Part shown: piece after piece, positions 1 through 7,258 of the stretch
Position numbering within the stretch: position 1 is the stretch's first letter
Layout: each line of letters begins with the position of its first letter
Source: Candidatus Margulisiibacteriota bacterium
GTDB lineage: Bacteria; Margulisbacteria; WOR-1; O2-12-FULL-45-9
Reading direction: 5' to 3'
NCBI GenBank assembly: GCA_028714935.1
Contig: JAQTLJ010000019.1
Coordinates: forward strand, 1 to 11,449
Length of the DNA stretch: 11,449 bases
Translations under genes and position numbers: made by a program
Notes under the pieces: generated by a model
What the model was told of the DNA's origin: nothing
Seen by the model: only the letters and a program-made list of their open reading frames with translations
The model's database searches: none

Positions 1-663
1 GACGGCGGTTGCCGGCAGGGCGATCCCGATGATCCCTTTGGTCAGCAGCGCCAGGGCCATGCACAGGTATGCCGACCAGTAAAAGTACGGTTTTTTGCTC
101 AAATAGCCATAATAGAAACAGAGGAAGGTCAAAGAAATAAACAGCGTGAGCAGGATGTCGATTTCCGCAATGCGCGACTGGACCAGGAATTGGAAAGCGG
201 TCATGACGATCAAGGCGGACAAAAAGCCGGTCCTTTGATTATAAAAAGCTTTACCCAGCAAGAAAGTGGTGACGACCGTTAAGACGCCGCAAAGCGCCGC
301 CCAGAAACGGATGGCAAATTCATTGAAACCAAAGAGGTGAGTAGCGGCGGCTGCCAGCCAGAAAAAAAGCGGGGGTTTGTCAAAAATTATCTGGGCGTTA
401 TAGTGCATGGTCAGCCAATCGCCGGTCAGCCCGATCTGCTTGATGAACTCGCCGTAAGTCGTCTCCGCCGCGTCGTAGAGGGAGAAACTGCCGAGCTTGA
501 AAAAGAAAAGAAGCGCAGCCAGGGCGATTAAAATAATAATTGCCCTCACCCGCCAGCTCGAAGGATCCTCACCCTCTCCCAGGGGGAGAGGGTGACTCCC
601 TCTCCCTTTGGGAGAGGGGGGAAGGTTTTGCGTCAGCGGGTGAGGGCTGTTTTCACTTATCAT
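1..663 (-). CDS. ArnT/PMT-like membrane glycosyltransferase, N-terminal part (partial)
   Basis: The sequence shows about 221 residues, with the C-terminus beyond base 1. After a short N-terminus there is a first membrane helix (about residues 42-58), then YDAAETTYGEF and DKPPLFFWL, then RIAEIDILLTLF and further hydrophobic segments ending near LTKG. This is the N-terminal pattern of the ArnT/dolichyl-mannosyltransferase-like family (PMT_2). Members move a sugar from a polyprenyl-phosphate carrier onto lipid A or another acceptor at the periplasmic face. The acidic residues after the first helix (D64, E67) fit the catalytic loop. I place the start at ATG 663, which overlaps the previous stop as ATGA and has AAGGGA just upstream. 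Residues 6-41 are encoded by a palindromic repeat; an alternative GTG start at 549 would skip nearly all of it but has a poor ribosome site. Acceptor and sugar are unknown. The family call is fairly sure. Confidence 0.85.
   Translation of the reverse strand, partial: MISENSPHPLTQNLPPSPKGRGSHPLPLGEGEDPSSWRVRAIIILIALAALLFFFKLGSFSLYDAAETTYGEFIKQIGLTGDWLTMHYNAQIIFDKPPLFFWLAAAATHLFGFNEFAIRFWAALCGVLTVVTTFLLGKAFYNQRTGFLSALIVMTAFQFLVQSRIAEIDILLTLFISLTFLCFYYGYLSKKPYFYWSAYLCMALALLTKGIIGIALPATAV
542..647. repeat. 106-bp palindromic repeat (MITE/REP-like) in frame in the glycosyltransferase gene
   Basis: The element is bounded by perfect 12-bp inverted ends, GCCCTCACCCGC (542-553) and its complement (636-647). 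Inside are two more perfect hairpins: a 12-bp stem, 569-580 with 584-595 (loop AGG), and a 9-bp stem, 598-606 with 610-618 (loop TTT). This is the CCCTCACCC/GGGAGAGGG style of dispersed palindrome known from many bacterial genomes. Read on the minus strand it has no stop codon and adds a Pro/Gly/Ser-rich stretch including SPHPL and HPLPLGEGE to the protein. No clear target duplication is visible. Confidence 0.85.
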
Positions 664-1526
664 TTCCCTTCAACCATCCTTTTAGTTTCGTAAGGGTTGA
701 GGAACATTGCCCAGTTTTCCGGATATTGTTTGACGAAACCCTCAAAGGTTTTGCCGACGCTTTGCATGACCGCCTCCCGGTTATCGCGGCTGACCGTGAC
801 CGGGGGAAAGAACGTGACGAGGTTAACGCCGTCTTCCCGCCGGGAAAGGGTGGGGATGACCGGGCAGCCGGCCCGCTGCGCCAGCGTCAGCCAGCCGGTC
901 GCCACCGGCACTTTGTGGCCGAGAAAATCAAAATATTCATGGCGGCTTTCCAGCGCGCCGGTGTCGGCCAGAATGTAGACCATGTCGTTGCGGGCCAGGG
1001 CTTTTAAGGTCTCGGTGTACATATTGTCTTCCAGGACGTTGATCAGATTGATCCCGCCCACGCGCCGGCTGTTATTGATGATCTCAAAATAAGGTTCGTC
1101 CGTGGCCTTTAGGATCGAGCTGATCTTATATCCCCGGCGGGCAAGAGCATTGGCCGGCGATTCGTAATTGCCAAAGTGCATGGTCAGCATGATGACCCCT
1201 TTTCCCGCTTTGAGCGCGCGGTCGACATGTTCCAGGCCTTCCCATTTAAAAATAGCTTGATAATGCTCCGGTTGGAAAAAAGGGACGCAGAGGATCTCAA
1301 AAATGGTGTCACTGGTGTTTTTGATCAGTCGATCGGCGACCGCTTCCGCCGGGCTGTCCGGCATGACCAATTTAATGTCCGCCACGACGTTCCGCTTTAA
1401 TCTGGTCAATCTGGCAACGGTATAGACCGTCCAGCTGGCGGCGCGCATGACGGCAAGCGATACGCCTGCCGGCGCGCGGAAGATCAGACCGAAACAGAAT
1501 TGCAGGGCTTTAAGGAATAAGATCAT
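660..1526 (-). CDS. LpxL/HtrB-like lipid A acyltransferase
   Basis: A 288-residue protein of the LpxL/HtrB (LABLAT) family, which attaches secondary acyl chains to lipid A precursors on the inner face of the cytoplasmic membrane. An N-terminal hydrophobic segment (residues 1-20, extending to about 40) fits the membrane anchor. The catalytic HX4E motif is seen as HFGNYE (H117, E122). Next come ILADTGA (185-191), the FLGHKVPVATGWLTLA block and GCPVIP (220-225). The conserved C-terminal tryptophan region is present as QYPENWAMF. Length matches the family (about 290-310). The ATG overlaps the ABC exporter stop by 4 nt (ATGA), and its own stop overlaps the next start in the same way, so translation of the three is probably coupled. 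Which acyl chain or position it serves cannot be told. Confidence 0.9.
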   Translation of the reverse strand: MILFLKALQFCFGLIFRAPAGVSLAVMRAASWTVYTVARLTRLKRNVVADIKLVMPDSPAEAVADRLIKNTSDTIFEILCVPFFQPEHYQAIFKWEGLEHVDRALKAGKGVIMLTMHFGNYESPANALARRGYKISSILKATDEPYFEIINNSRRVGGINLINVLEDNMYTETLKALARNDMVYILADTGALESRHEYFDFLGHKVPVATGWLTLAQRAGCPVIPTLSRREDGVNLVTFFPPVTVSRDNREAVMQSVGKTFEGFVKQYPENWAMFLNPYETKRMVEGK

Positions 1527-3244
1527 GTCTTATTTTTAAACTGGATCTCGTATAGGTACTTATAAATGCCGCCGCTGGCCAGCAGCTCATTATGGGAGCC
1601 GGCCTCCGCGATCCGGCCGTCATCGATCACGATTATCCGGTCGGCTTTTTCCACCGTGTAGAGGCGGTGGGCGATGATAAAAGTCGTCCGGCCGGTCATC
1701 AGCCGTTCAAGCGCATCGCGGATCAAGGCTTCGGTCTCCGCGTCGAGGGAAGAAGTGGCTTCGTCCAGGATTAGGATCCTCGGGTCCCGCAGTACCGCCC
1801 GGGCGATGGCGATCCTTTGCCGTTCGCCGCCCGACAGCCTGGCCCCGCGTTCGCCGACTTCGCTCTCATATTTTTCCGGCATGTCATTGATGAAAGCATG
1901 GGCGTTAGCCAGTTTGGCAGCGGCGACGATCTCTTCGTCTCTGGCTTCCGGCCGGCCGTAAGCGATATTGTCTTTGACCGTCCCGCGGAAGAGCGTGATC
2001 TCCTGGGGGACAACGGCGATCTGCCGGCGGAGCGACTCCAGCTTGACCTTTTTGATGTCATGGCCGTCAACCAGGACCCGGCCGGCGGTCGGGTCGTAAA
2101 ACCGGAGGAGGAGGCTCATCAGCGTGCTCTTGCCGGAACCGGTCCGGCCGACCAGGGCGATAACTTCACCGGGTTTCACAGCCAGGTTGATCTGTTCCAG
2201 TACCGCTTCCTGTTCATAAGCGAACGAGACGTTCTGGTATTCAACTTTCCCTGCGATCCGGGGGAGGACGACGGCGTCCTTTTCGTCTTTGATCAACGGC
2301 TGGATATCGGCCACTTCAAAGATCCTGGTAACCGACGCCATCCCCTGCTGGATAATGCTGTAAGCTTTGCTTAAGGTATTGCCCGGATCGGTCATGATGC
2401 CGAGCGCGGTGGCGAACGAGATCAATTGGGGGAGGGTCAGGTTCCCTTTGACGATCTCCATGCCGCCGAACCAGACGATGGCGACCACCGCGACCGTCTG
2501 CAGCAGGGCGATGACCGGGTTCTGGGTGGCCAGGATCTGGACCGCCCGCATGCTGATGTCAAAAGAGGTGGCCGTCTCCCCTTTAAATTTTTCGATCTCC
2601 TTTTTTTCCATGGAGAATGACTTGACGACCTTGACCTGGGAGATCGTCTCTTCCAGGTGGGAAGTGATGTCGGCCGCTTTTTGCTGGATCCCCTCGCTGA
2701 TCTCGCGGATCTCCCGGGCAAAATACCTGATCACCTGGACAATGAGCGGGAGGGCGATCAGGGTCAAAAGCGACAGTTTCCAGTTGATCCAGAAAATATA
2801 GACCAGCAGGCCGATCAGTAAAAGCGAATGCGGGATGATCGTCACGAACCCGGTGAACAGGGTCGTTTGCAGGATGGCGATATCGTTCATGACGCGGGAA
2901 ACCAATTCGCCGGTGTTCCATTTGGTGTAGAAATCGAGCGACAGGTCCTGCAGGTGCTCATATAACCTGTTGCGCAGGTCGACGATCACCCGATGGGCGA
3001 CAAAATAGGAGAGGTATTCCTGTCCGTAAGCGAACAGGCCTTTAACAAGGAACAGCCCGATTATGCCGAGGGCGGCAAAATTAAGGGTCAGCAGGTCCTT
3101 TTGCTCGATCGCCTTAAAGACCAGGCCGACGATCGGGGCGATCAGCAGGGTGCAGCCGGTGACCAGAAAGGTGCAGAGCGCCGCCGCGACCACCTGTCCG
3201 GTATAGGGTTTAACGAAACTAAGCAGCCGGCCGTAAAGTTTCAT
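1523..3244 (-). CDS. MsbA-like ABC exporter (lipid flippase), half transporter
   Basis: A 573-residue half transporter of the type that dimerises and flips lipid A or similar glycolipids across the inner membrane using ATP. The N-terminal membrane domain (about residues 15-300, six helices) precedes a complete nucleotide-binding domain: Walker A GRTGSGKS (366-373), Q-loop Q414, signature LSGGERQ (470-476), Walker B ILILDE (490-495), D-loop SLD (499-501) and H-loop H526. All ATPase residues are intact. The start at 3244 lies 26 nt inside the end of the upstream LpxB-like gene and has a strong GGAGGAG ribosome site. Position between an LpxB-like and an LpxL-like gene supports an MsbA role, but sequence alone does not exclude a drug or other lipid exporter. 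Confidence 0.9.
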   Translation of the reverse strand: MKLYGRLLSFVKPYTGQVVAAALCTFLVTGCTLLIAPIVGLVFKAIEQKDLLTLNFAALGIIGLFLVKGLFAYGQEYLSYFVAHRVIVDLRNRLYEHLQDLSLDFYTKWNTGELVSRVMNDIAILQTTLFTGFVTIIPHSLLLIGLLVYIFWINWKLSLLTLIALPLIVQVIRYFAREIREISEGIQQKAADITSHLEETISQVKVVKSFSMEKKEIEKFKGETATSFDISMRAVQILATQNPVIALLQTVAVVAIVWFGGMEIVKGNLTLPQLISFATALGIMTDPGNTLSKAYSIIQQGMASVTRIFEVADIQPLIKDEKDAVVLPRIAGKVEYQNVSFAYEQEAVLEQINLAVKPGEVIALVGRTGSGKSTLMSLLLRFYDPTAGRVLVDGHDIKKVKLESLRRQIAVVPQEITLFRGTVKDNIAYGRPEARDEEIVAAAKLANAHAFINDMPEKYESEVGERGARLSGGERQRIAIARAVLRDPRILILDEATSSLDAETEALIRDALERLMTGRTTFIIAHRLYTVEKADRIIVIDDGRIAEAGSHNELLASGGIYKYLYEIQFKNKT

Positions 3245-4319
3245 CTATCTCCTCCGCGATCCGGCGCGCCGCGCCCGGTCCGCCCAGCGCCTTTTTCAGC
3301 TCGGCCGACATCTTCTCGCGTCGGCCGCGGTCTTTCAGCAGGGCGACCGCCTTTTGGGCGACGATCCCCGGATCGATCAGCCCCCTGATTTCCGGGACGA
3401 TCTCGCGGTCAGCCTTCATGTTGGGGAGGGCCCAATATTTATTCCTTTTATTGAGGGTATCCGCCAGGAAGCGTTTGAATTTTGACCCGAAATAGGGGAC
3501 CAGCCCGATATAATGGGGCAAACCTTCCAGCGGGATGACGTCAGGGTTATCGAGCGGGAAGATAACGATCATCGGCACGCCGAGCGCCGCCAGCCGGGCG
3601 GTGTTCGTTCCCGGGATAGTGATGACCAGTTCGGAATTGGTCACCTCTTCAAATTCGATGATCTTGGTCCCGGCCAGCTGGCTGGCTTTCTCAAATGGTG
3701 AGCTGACGATCTGGAAGCCGGCCCCGGGGAGCTGGGCCCGGATCGCATCGGCGATCCGTTTATAGATCGGGGTCATATGCTTGATCTGCCAGTTGCGGCT
3801 GCCGGGGAGAAAGGTGATAGCGTTCTTGGCCGGTTCCCAGTCCGGGATCTGCTGGACGGAATCGACCATTAAATTGCCGACGACCCTGATCTTTTTCTTG
3901 TATTTGGAAAATTTCCTGGCCGCTTTATCGTCGGGGACAAAGAATTTCTTATAAGAGCCTGTCCAGCCGATCCGGTCCTGGACGTAAGCCAGGGCAGGGT
4001 ATTTTACTTTTTTGGCGACCAGGACGGCATGGGCCAGGTCGCCGCCCAGGTAGAGGACGACGCCGCGCTGGTGGAATTTGATCTTGGGCTTTCTATTTTT
4101 GATGATCCAGTTCTTGTACTCTTCCGCGGTAACGACCTCGGACAGCCCTTTGATCGTTTTAACATATTCCAGCTCTTTGCCGCTGATGTACTGGCAGGGG
4201 GTCAGGACCAGTATGAGCCGGTGGTCTTTTTGTTTGGCCAGCTCTTCGGCGACCGGTTTGACCAGGGCGGAGAGCTCGCCGGGGCTGTTGGCAACGATGA
4301 TGACATCGGATTTCGTCAT
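3219..4319 (-). CDS. LpxB-like (lipid-A-disaccharide synthase-related) glycosyltransferase
   Basis: A 366-residue protein with the GT-B layout of the LpxB family, which condenses two UDP-derived glucosamine lipids into the lipid A disaccharide. The N-terminal Rossmann half starts VIIVANSPGEL, where LpxB proper normally has a GExSGD-type motif. The C-terminal half shows LPGSR (171-175), then PGTNTARLAALGVPM (236-250) matching the LpxB donor-site block, and REIVPEI (305-311) matching its IVPE/LLQ segment. This suits the divergent 'lipid-A-disaccharide synthase-related' group better than LpxB itself, so the substrate may differ. It begins 11 nt after the FlgD-like gene and overlaps the exporter gene by 26 nt. 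The ribosome site before ATG 4319 is weak (CGAG), suggesting translation coupled to the upstream gene. Confidence 0.8.
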   Translation of the reverse strand: MTKSDVIIVANSPGELSALVKPVAEELAKQKDHRLILVLTPCQYISGKELEYVKTIKGLSEVVTAEEYKNWIIKNRKPKIKFHQRGVVLYLGGDLAHAVLVAKKVKYPALAYVQDRIGWTGSYKKFFVPDDKAARKFSKYKKKIRVVGNLMVDSVQQIPDWEPAKNAITFLPGSRNWQIKHMTPIYKRIADAIRAQLPGAGFQIVSSPFEKASQLAGTKIIEFEEVTNSELVITIPGTNTARLAALGVPMIVIFPLDNPDVIPLEGLPHYIGLVPYFGSKFKRFLADTLNKRNKYWALPNMKADREIVPEIRGLIDPGIVAQKAVALLKDRGRREKMSAELKKALGGPGAARRIAEEIDETLRPAA

Positions 4320-4330
4320 TGTACTCGACG

Positions 4331-4810
4331 CTATTGCAGGCTGGTCACGGACCCGGCCGCGAGTTCAGTGCCGTCTGAGAGGATGAGCAGGGCAACGGAG
4401 CCGCTGGTAAAGGAGAGCTTGCTGATAACGCCGCTCTTTTCTTCGCCGGTAACGGAGTCAGTATAGGTCACGGTCCGGCCGATCATGGTTGAAGACTGCT
4501 CAAGTTCCAGCAGCTGCTTAATGCTGTCGGTGCTGGAAACGCTGTTCAGGGAAGAGTCCTGGCTGCTGTCCAGAAAAGAGAACGGGTCAGTGGAGCTTGA
4601 TTCATCCTGATCATCAAGCGGCGTGGTCAGCGTGGTCAGCATCTTATTAAAACTCTGCTCGGTCTGGTAAAGAAAAGTGCCGGGGCTGACATGGCTGCCG
4701 CTGCTGGTGTTATTCAAGGAGGACGAGCTGTTGATCTGCGCGTTCTTCAGCGATTCAATGTTCGCCTGGATGGCGTAAATATTAGAAAGCCCGTCAAGTG
4801 TGTCAGACAT
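4331..4810 (-). CDS. FlgD-like (flagellar hook-capping-like) Ser-rich protein
   Basis: A 159-residue protein, very rich in Ser and Thr between residues 28 and 95. The C-terminal part, STMIGRTVTYTD (107-118) then GVISKLSFTSGSVALLIL and DGTEL, follows the conserved core of FlgD hook-cap proteins (…LIGk.V…G.V..v.f..G…v.dG…). The segment around FNKMLTTLTTPLDDQD (54-69) is a weak echo of the FlgD N-terminal FLKLL..QLQNQDP motif. It is short and has no C-terminal Ig/FnIII-like domains, like the brief Gram-positive FlgD forms. No other flagellar gene is in view, so the role may be something else, such as a scaffold or capping factor for a secreted structure. The gene lacks a Shine-Dalgarno site and has a TATAAT box 8-13 nt before its ATG. 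Family assignment is moderate. Confidence 0.6.
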   Translation of the reverse strand: MSDTLDGLSNIYAIQANIESLKNAQINSSSSLNNTSSGSHVSPGTFLYQTEQSFNKMLTTLTTPLDDQDESSSTDPFSFLDSSQDSSLNSVSSTDSIKQLLELEQSSTMIGRTVTYTDSVTGEEKSGVISKLSFTSGSVALLILSDGTELAAGSVTSLQ

Positions 4811-4818
4811 TGTTATTT

Positions 4819-4824
4819 ATTATA
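4819..4824 (-). promoter_or_regulatory. Candidate -10 box before the FlgD-like gene
   Basis: A perfect TATAAT on the minus strand lies just after the hydrolase stop codon and ends 8 nt before ATG 4810. No good -35 is seen at 16-18 bp. If used, the transcript would start within a few bases of the ATG and be nearly leaderless, which would fit the absent ribosome site. The region is AT-rich, so chance is possible. Confidence 0.3.
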
Positions 4825-5775
4825 TCACAAAATCGCTTCATTAAAAAACTCAACCGTCCGCTTCATGACCAGCGGCCAGCTGTTGATGAATTCGTGCGGT
4901 TCGCCCTGGTAAATGTAGAATTTGACCGCTTTCCCCTTTGTCTTGAGCTCTTTGACTAATTTCTCGGACCACGCCAGCGGGACCGACTTGTCGGCGGTGC
5001 CGTGGTGGATCTCGACCGGCGCCTTGATGTTATCTAAAAATGTCTTAGCCGAAATGTTGTCCCAGAATTCGGGGTTCGATTCGGGCGAGCCGTAGCGTTC
5101 GATGATCTTGAGGGCGGTTGCCCTGGGGCCGTATTTGGGTTCCCGGCGGTGCAAGATCCAGCGGTTGAAGTTGTCGCGGTAGTCGCTGCTCATGGGGGCG
5201 AACAGGACATAGGCTTGGACCAGGTCCGGTTTGGCCACCATGATACTTAAGCCGATCCCTCCGCCCAAAGAGTGTCCCAGCAGGCCGATCTTTTCCTTAG
5301 CGAAGAATTTTAGGCCGGAATTCTTGACCGCGTAAACGGCATTGATAACGTCCTCAACGTAGCCCAGGTGGAGCTTAAGATCTTCGTCCGGGTCCCGGTC
5401 CGAGCCGGCGTGATTGCGGTAGTCCGGGTGGAAGACGACATAGCCGCGCCTGGCCAAATAATCCTGTTCGCGCTTCAAGCCGCGGCCGTTGGTATAGACT
5501 TTCGGGTTAATATAGCCATGAGCGGTGATGATGACGGGGAAAGGGCCGTTCCCCCGCGGCACGTTGATGATCCCCGAGATCGTTAAGCCGCCGCTTTTAT
5601 AAGTTACATAATAGCGGGTATAAGCGTTGTTTTGTGCCAGGACTTTTATCAGCTTCAGGTCCCGGCCGTCGAATTGCTTCTGCATCAAGTAGGGGAGAGA
5701 AACAGGGTTCAGCTCCGCTTGGCCGGCTGCGGCCAAAGCCGCGAGGAAAGTTAAAAAAAAGATCAGTTTTTTCAT
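4825..5775 (-). CDS. Secreted alpha/beta hydrolase (peptidase S9 / acyl esterase-like)
   Basis: A 316-residue protein. Residues 1-20 form a signal peptide (MKK, a hydrophobic core, then AAGQA before ELNP), so it should act in the periplasm or outside. The mature part is an alpha/beta hydrolase. The oxyanion strand ends in HGY (86-88), the nucleophile elbow is GHSLGG (S169), the acidic residue is in GTADKSVP (D262) and the histidine is in GEPHEF (H294), so the triad is complete. The FHPDYRNHAGSD segment (115-126) and overall order resemble S9 prolyl oligopeptidase-type domains and dienelactone or acetyl esterases; the substrate cannot be told. A good ribosome site, GGGAGGT, lies 4-5 nt before ATG 5775. 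It is the first gene of the minus-strand run, 14 nt before the next gene, so it may share the operon. Confidence 0.85.
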   Translation of the reverse strand: MKKLIFFLTFLAALAAAGQAELNPVSLPYLMQKQFDGRDLKLIKVLAQNNAYTRYYVTYKSGGLTISGIINVPRGNGPFPVIITAHGYINPKVYTNGRGLKREQDYLARRGYVVFHPDYRNHAGSDRDPDEDLKLHLGYVEDVINAVYAVKNSGLKFFAKEKIGLLGHSLGGGIGLSIMVAKPDLVQAYVLFAPMSSDYRDNFNRWILHRREPKYGPRATALKIIERYGSPESNPEFWDNISAKTFLDNIKAPVEIHHGTADKSVPLAWSEKLVKELKTKGKAVKFYIYQGEPHEFINSWPLVMKRTVEFFNEAIL

Positions 5776-5797
5776 TTTTACCTCCCGGAATATGGAT

Positions 5798-5803
5798 ATT
5801 ATA
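5798..5803 (-). promoter_or_regulatory. Candidate -10 box for the minus-strand envelope operon
   Basis: A perfect TATAAT on the minus strand lies about 22 nt upstream of ATG 5775, leaving room for a start site and the GGGAGGT ribosome site. No convincing -35 is seen (TAATTT at 17 bp). It is the only promoter-like signal directly upstream of the six-gene run. Confidence 0.4.
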
Positions 5804-5817
5804 CAACAAATGAGTGG

Positions 5818-5847
5818 CTGAAATTATCGGTTTTTTGTCCCGATACT
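5818..5847 (+). promoter_or_regulatory. Candidate promoter with small inverted repeat, divergent to the hydrolase
   Basis: CTGAAA (5818-5823) and GATACT (5842-5847) match -35 and -10 consensus at four of six bases each, 18 bp apart. The expected start would fall on or next to ATG 5855, consistent with the absent ribosome site there. Between and overlapping them, TATCGG (5825-5830) and CCGATA (5840-5845) form a 6-bp inverted repeat with a 9-nt spacer. It could be an operator controlling this promoter. Confidence 0.25.
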
Positions 5848-5854
5848 GTTGAGT

Positions 5855-6427
5855 ATGGATGCACAGCCCGCCGGGATGAGATATAAAATAGTCAGCGCTT
5901 TGCTGGCCGTCAGAAACGCCGCCCGCCGGCTTGGCGTTATCGATGATCCGGCCGTGATCAAGGCGCGCGGCGATATTATCGAGATCATAACCAGGCTGGG
6001 GACGATCCGTCCTGGGCAGGAGATGATGGTCCGCCTGCCGTCATGGCCGGGCGATCCGCAGAAGTGTCCCGTGATGTTCGTGGAAGCGATGGACCAGCTG
6101 AGTCAGGCGGATTTTGGCACCAATCAACGCTTTATTGATGAACTGGTCTATCTTTTAAACAAAAGACCGGAGCAGATCGCTGCCTGTCTGTTCCGGCTGG
6201 CCCGGGCTTTTACTCTGGCGAAGGAAATGGATTTTAGTTTCCGGGAGCTGATACCGGCGCTCTATATCTGGATGAGCGATCGGCAAGTGTCGGATATCCC
6301 CGCAAATCCCGGGCGGTTGGCGCCTTTTCTTGAGGATGTTTGCCGGATGATGGAACGGGGGACCGACCCGGTCGAAGAGTTGATGTATGAGGCGCAGGCT
6401 AAAAAGTACAACCTGCCCGCCAGCTAG
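5855..6427 (+). CDS. Hypothetical protein, mostly helical
   Basis: I do not recognise this 190-residue protein. It has no signal peptide and no clear membrane helix, and looks soluble and largely alpha-helical. Visible features are a PGQEMMVRLPSWPGDPQKC segment near residues 53-71, suggesting a loop or short beta part, and helical stretches such as RPEQIAACLFRLARAFTLAKE. The start is uncertain: ATG 5855 is chosen because a promoter-like pair lies at leaderless distance; TTG 5849 (two residues longer) and ATG 5876 are in the same frame, and none has a Shine-Dalgarno site. GC-rich codon use matches the envelope genes, so it looks like resident chromosome. The next gene follows after 32 nt and is probably co-transcribed. 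Confidence 0.65.
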   Translation: MDAQPAGMRYKIVSALLAVRNAARRLGVIDDPAVIKARGDIIEIITRLGTIRPGQEMMVRLPSWPGDPQKCPVMFVEAMDQLSQADFGTNQRFIDELVYLLNKRPEQIAACLFRLARAFTLAKEMDFSFRELIPALYIWMSDRQVSDIPANPGRLAPFLEDVCRMMERGTDPVEELMYEAQAKKYNLPAS

Positions 6428-6459
6428 TCAGCTTGTTCATTTGAAGGAAGTATCAAGAA

Positions 6460-7224
6460 ATGAGAGTAAGTCCCAAGATATTGGGTTCGATATTGACCGA
6501 TCTGGCCGCTACCAAAGAGCGCCGGAGGGCCTTTGGCCGGGTGATGGAAGTCAGGCCGGAAGCCTTATCGCTTCTGATCGGCAGCTGGTATGAGCTGATC
6601 GGACCTTGGAAGAAAAATGTTGATGAATTTGACCGGCGGCTGTTGGGCATTCTTGGGGAGCGCAGGATCGGCCTGCATTTCAGTTCGGCCACTTGGCAGA
6701 TACCGGTAGAGCAGGATCCTTCTATGGACGCACTTCGGGCCGGGGAGCATGGCGAACTGCATTATTATGCCATTGATCCGGAAGCCGGGGCGCCCAGATT
6801 CTTGAACCAATTCCCGAGCTGGGGCAAGCGTGGCAGGAACCATTTGATCGTGATCGATCGTGAACAGGCGGCGGTTAAACAGATCGGGGGGGTGGAGGCG
6901 GGCCCGGAGTCACTTACGCATGTTATCCTCAAAGCACAGCCTTTTTCTCCGGTCTTTGGTCGTTCCGCCTGGCTGGTCAGGGAGCCCATTCCCCTTTTAA
7001 ACAGTCTGGACATTCACCAGCCGGAAAAAATGACAAAATTCGCGCATCTGGGTCTGGTTTACCAGTCCAGGTGGCAGCATGTGTTGGAAGGGGCCGAACT
7101 CTTCCAATTTTATATAATGCTTTTTTCGGTGGCCAATGGTTTAACTCTGCTTGACGCCCTCAAAGCCCTGACTCAACCGGCAGGCAGGCGCGCGACGCTT
7201 CCCATTACTCCAGAAAAAGGGTAA
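6460..7224 (+). CDS. Hypothetical protein
   Basis: I do not recognise this 254-residue protein. It begins with a basic helical region (KERRRAFGRVMEVRPEALSLLI, residues 19-40). A mixed middle part follows with several Trp and Gly residues (GLHFSSATWQIP, FPSWGKRGRNHLIVID). A hydrophobic segment at about 213-231 (ELFQFYIMLFSVANGLTLL) could be one membrane helix or a buried helix. No catalytic motif is evident. GAAGGAAG lies about 9-10 nt before ATG 6460, a slightly long but plausible ribosome site. The gene follows the previous one by 32 nt in the same orientation and shares its GC-rich codon use, suggesting a two-gene unit. Its stop codon overlaps a promoter-like TAAAAT for the next transcript. 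Confidence 0.65.
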   Translation: MRVSPKILGSILTDLAATKERRRAFGRVMEVRPEALSLLIGSWYELIGPWKKNVDEFDRRLLGILGERRIGLHFSSATWQIPVEQDPSMDALRAGEHGELHYYAIDPEAGAPRFLNQFPSWGKRGRNHLIVIDREQAAVKQIGGVEAGPESLTHVILKAQPFSPVFGRSAWLVREPIPLLNSLDIHQPEKMTKFAHLGLVYQSRWQHVLEGAELFQFYIMLFSVANGLTLLDALKALTQPAGRRATLPITPEKG

Positions 7225-7227
7225 AAT
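7199..7227 (+). promoter_or_regulatory. Candidate promoter at the end of the hypothetical gene
   Basis: TTCCCA (7199-7204) and TAAAAT (7222-7227), 17 bp apart, match consensus at four and five of six bases. The -10 overlaps the stop codon of the preceding gene. It would drive the small reading frame with the strong ribosome site at 7246-7252. A TAAAAT preceded by G recurs before two other starts in this window (7335-7340 and 10795-10800). Confidence 0.35.
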
Positions 7228-7258
7228 TTGGGACACCACGGCTTTAAGGAGGAATAAT

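Noticed and set aside
542..647. Rho-independent terminator for the minus-strand operon
   Set aside because: The hairpins have no T-run, lie inside an open coding frame after a coupled start codon, and are bounded by matching repeat ends.
540..1007. Plus-strand coding region of 155 residues over the acyltransferase gene
   Set aside because: It starts in the palindromic repeat and runs antisense to a well-supported LpxL-like gene; the residue mix is not protein-like.
1817..2374. Plus-strand frame of 185 residues opposite the ABC exporter
   Set aside because: It is an antisense shadow of the conserved ATPase domain, without its own start signals or recognisable motif.
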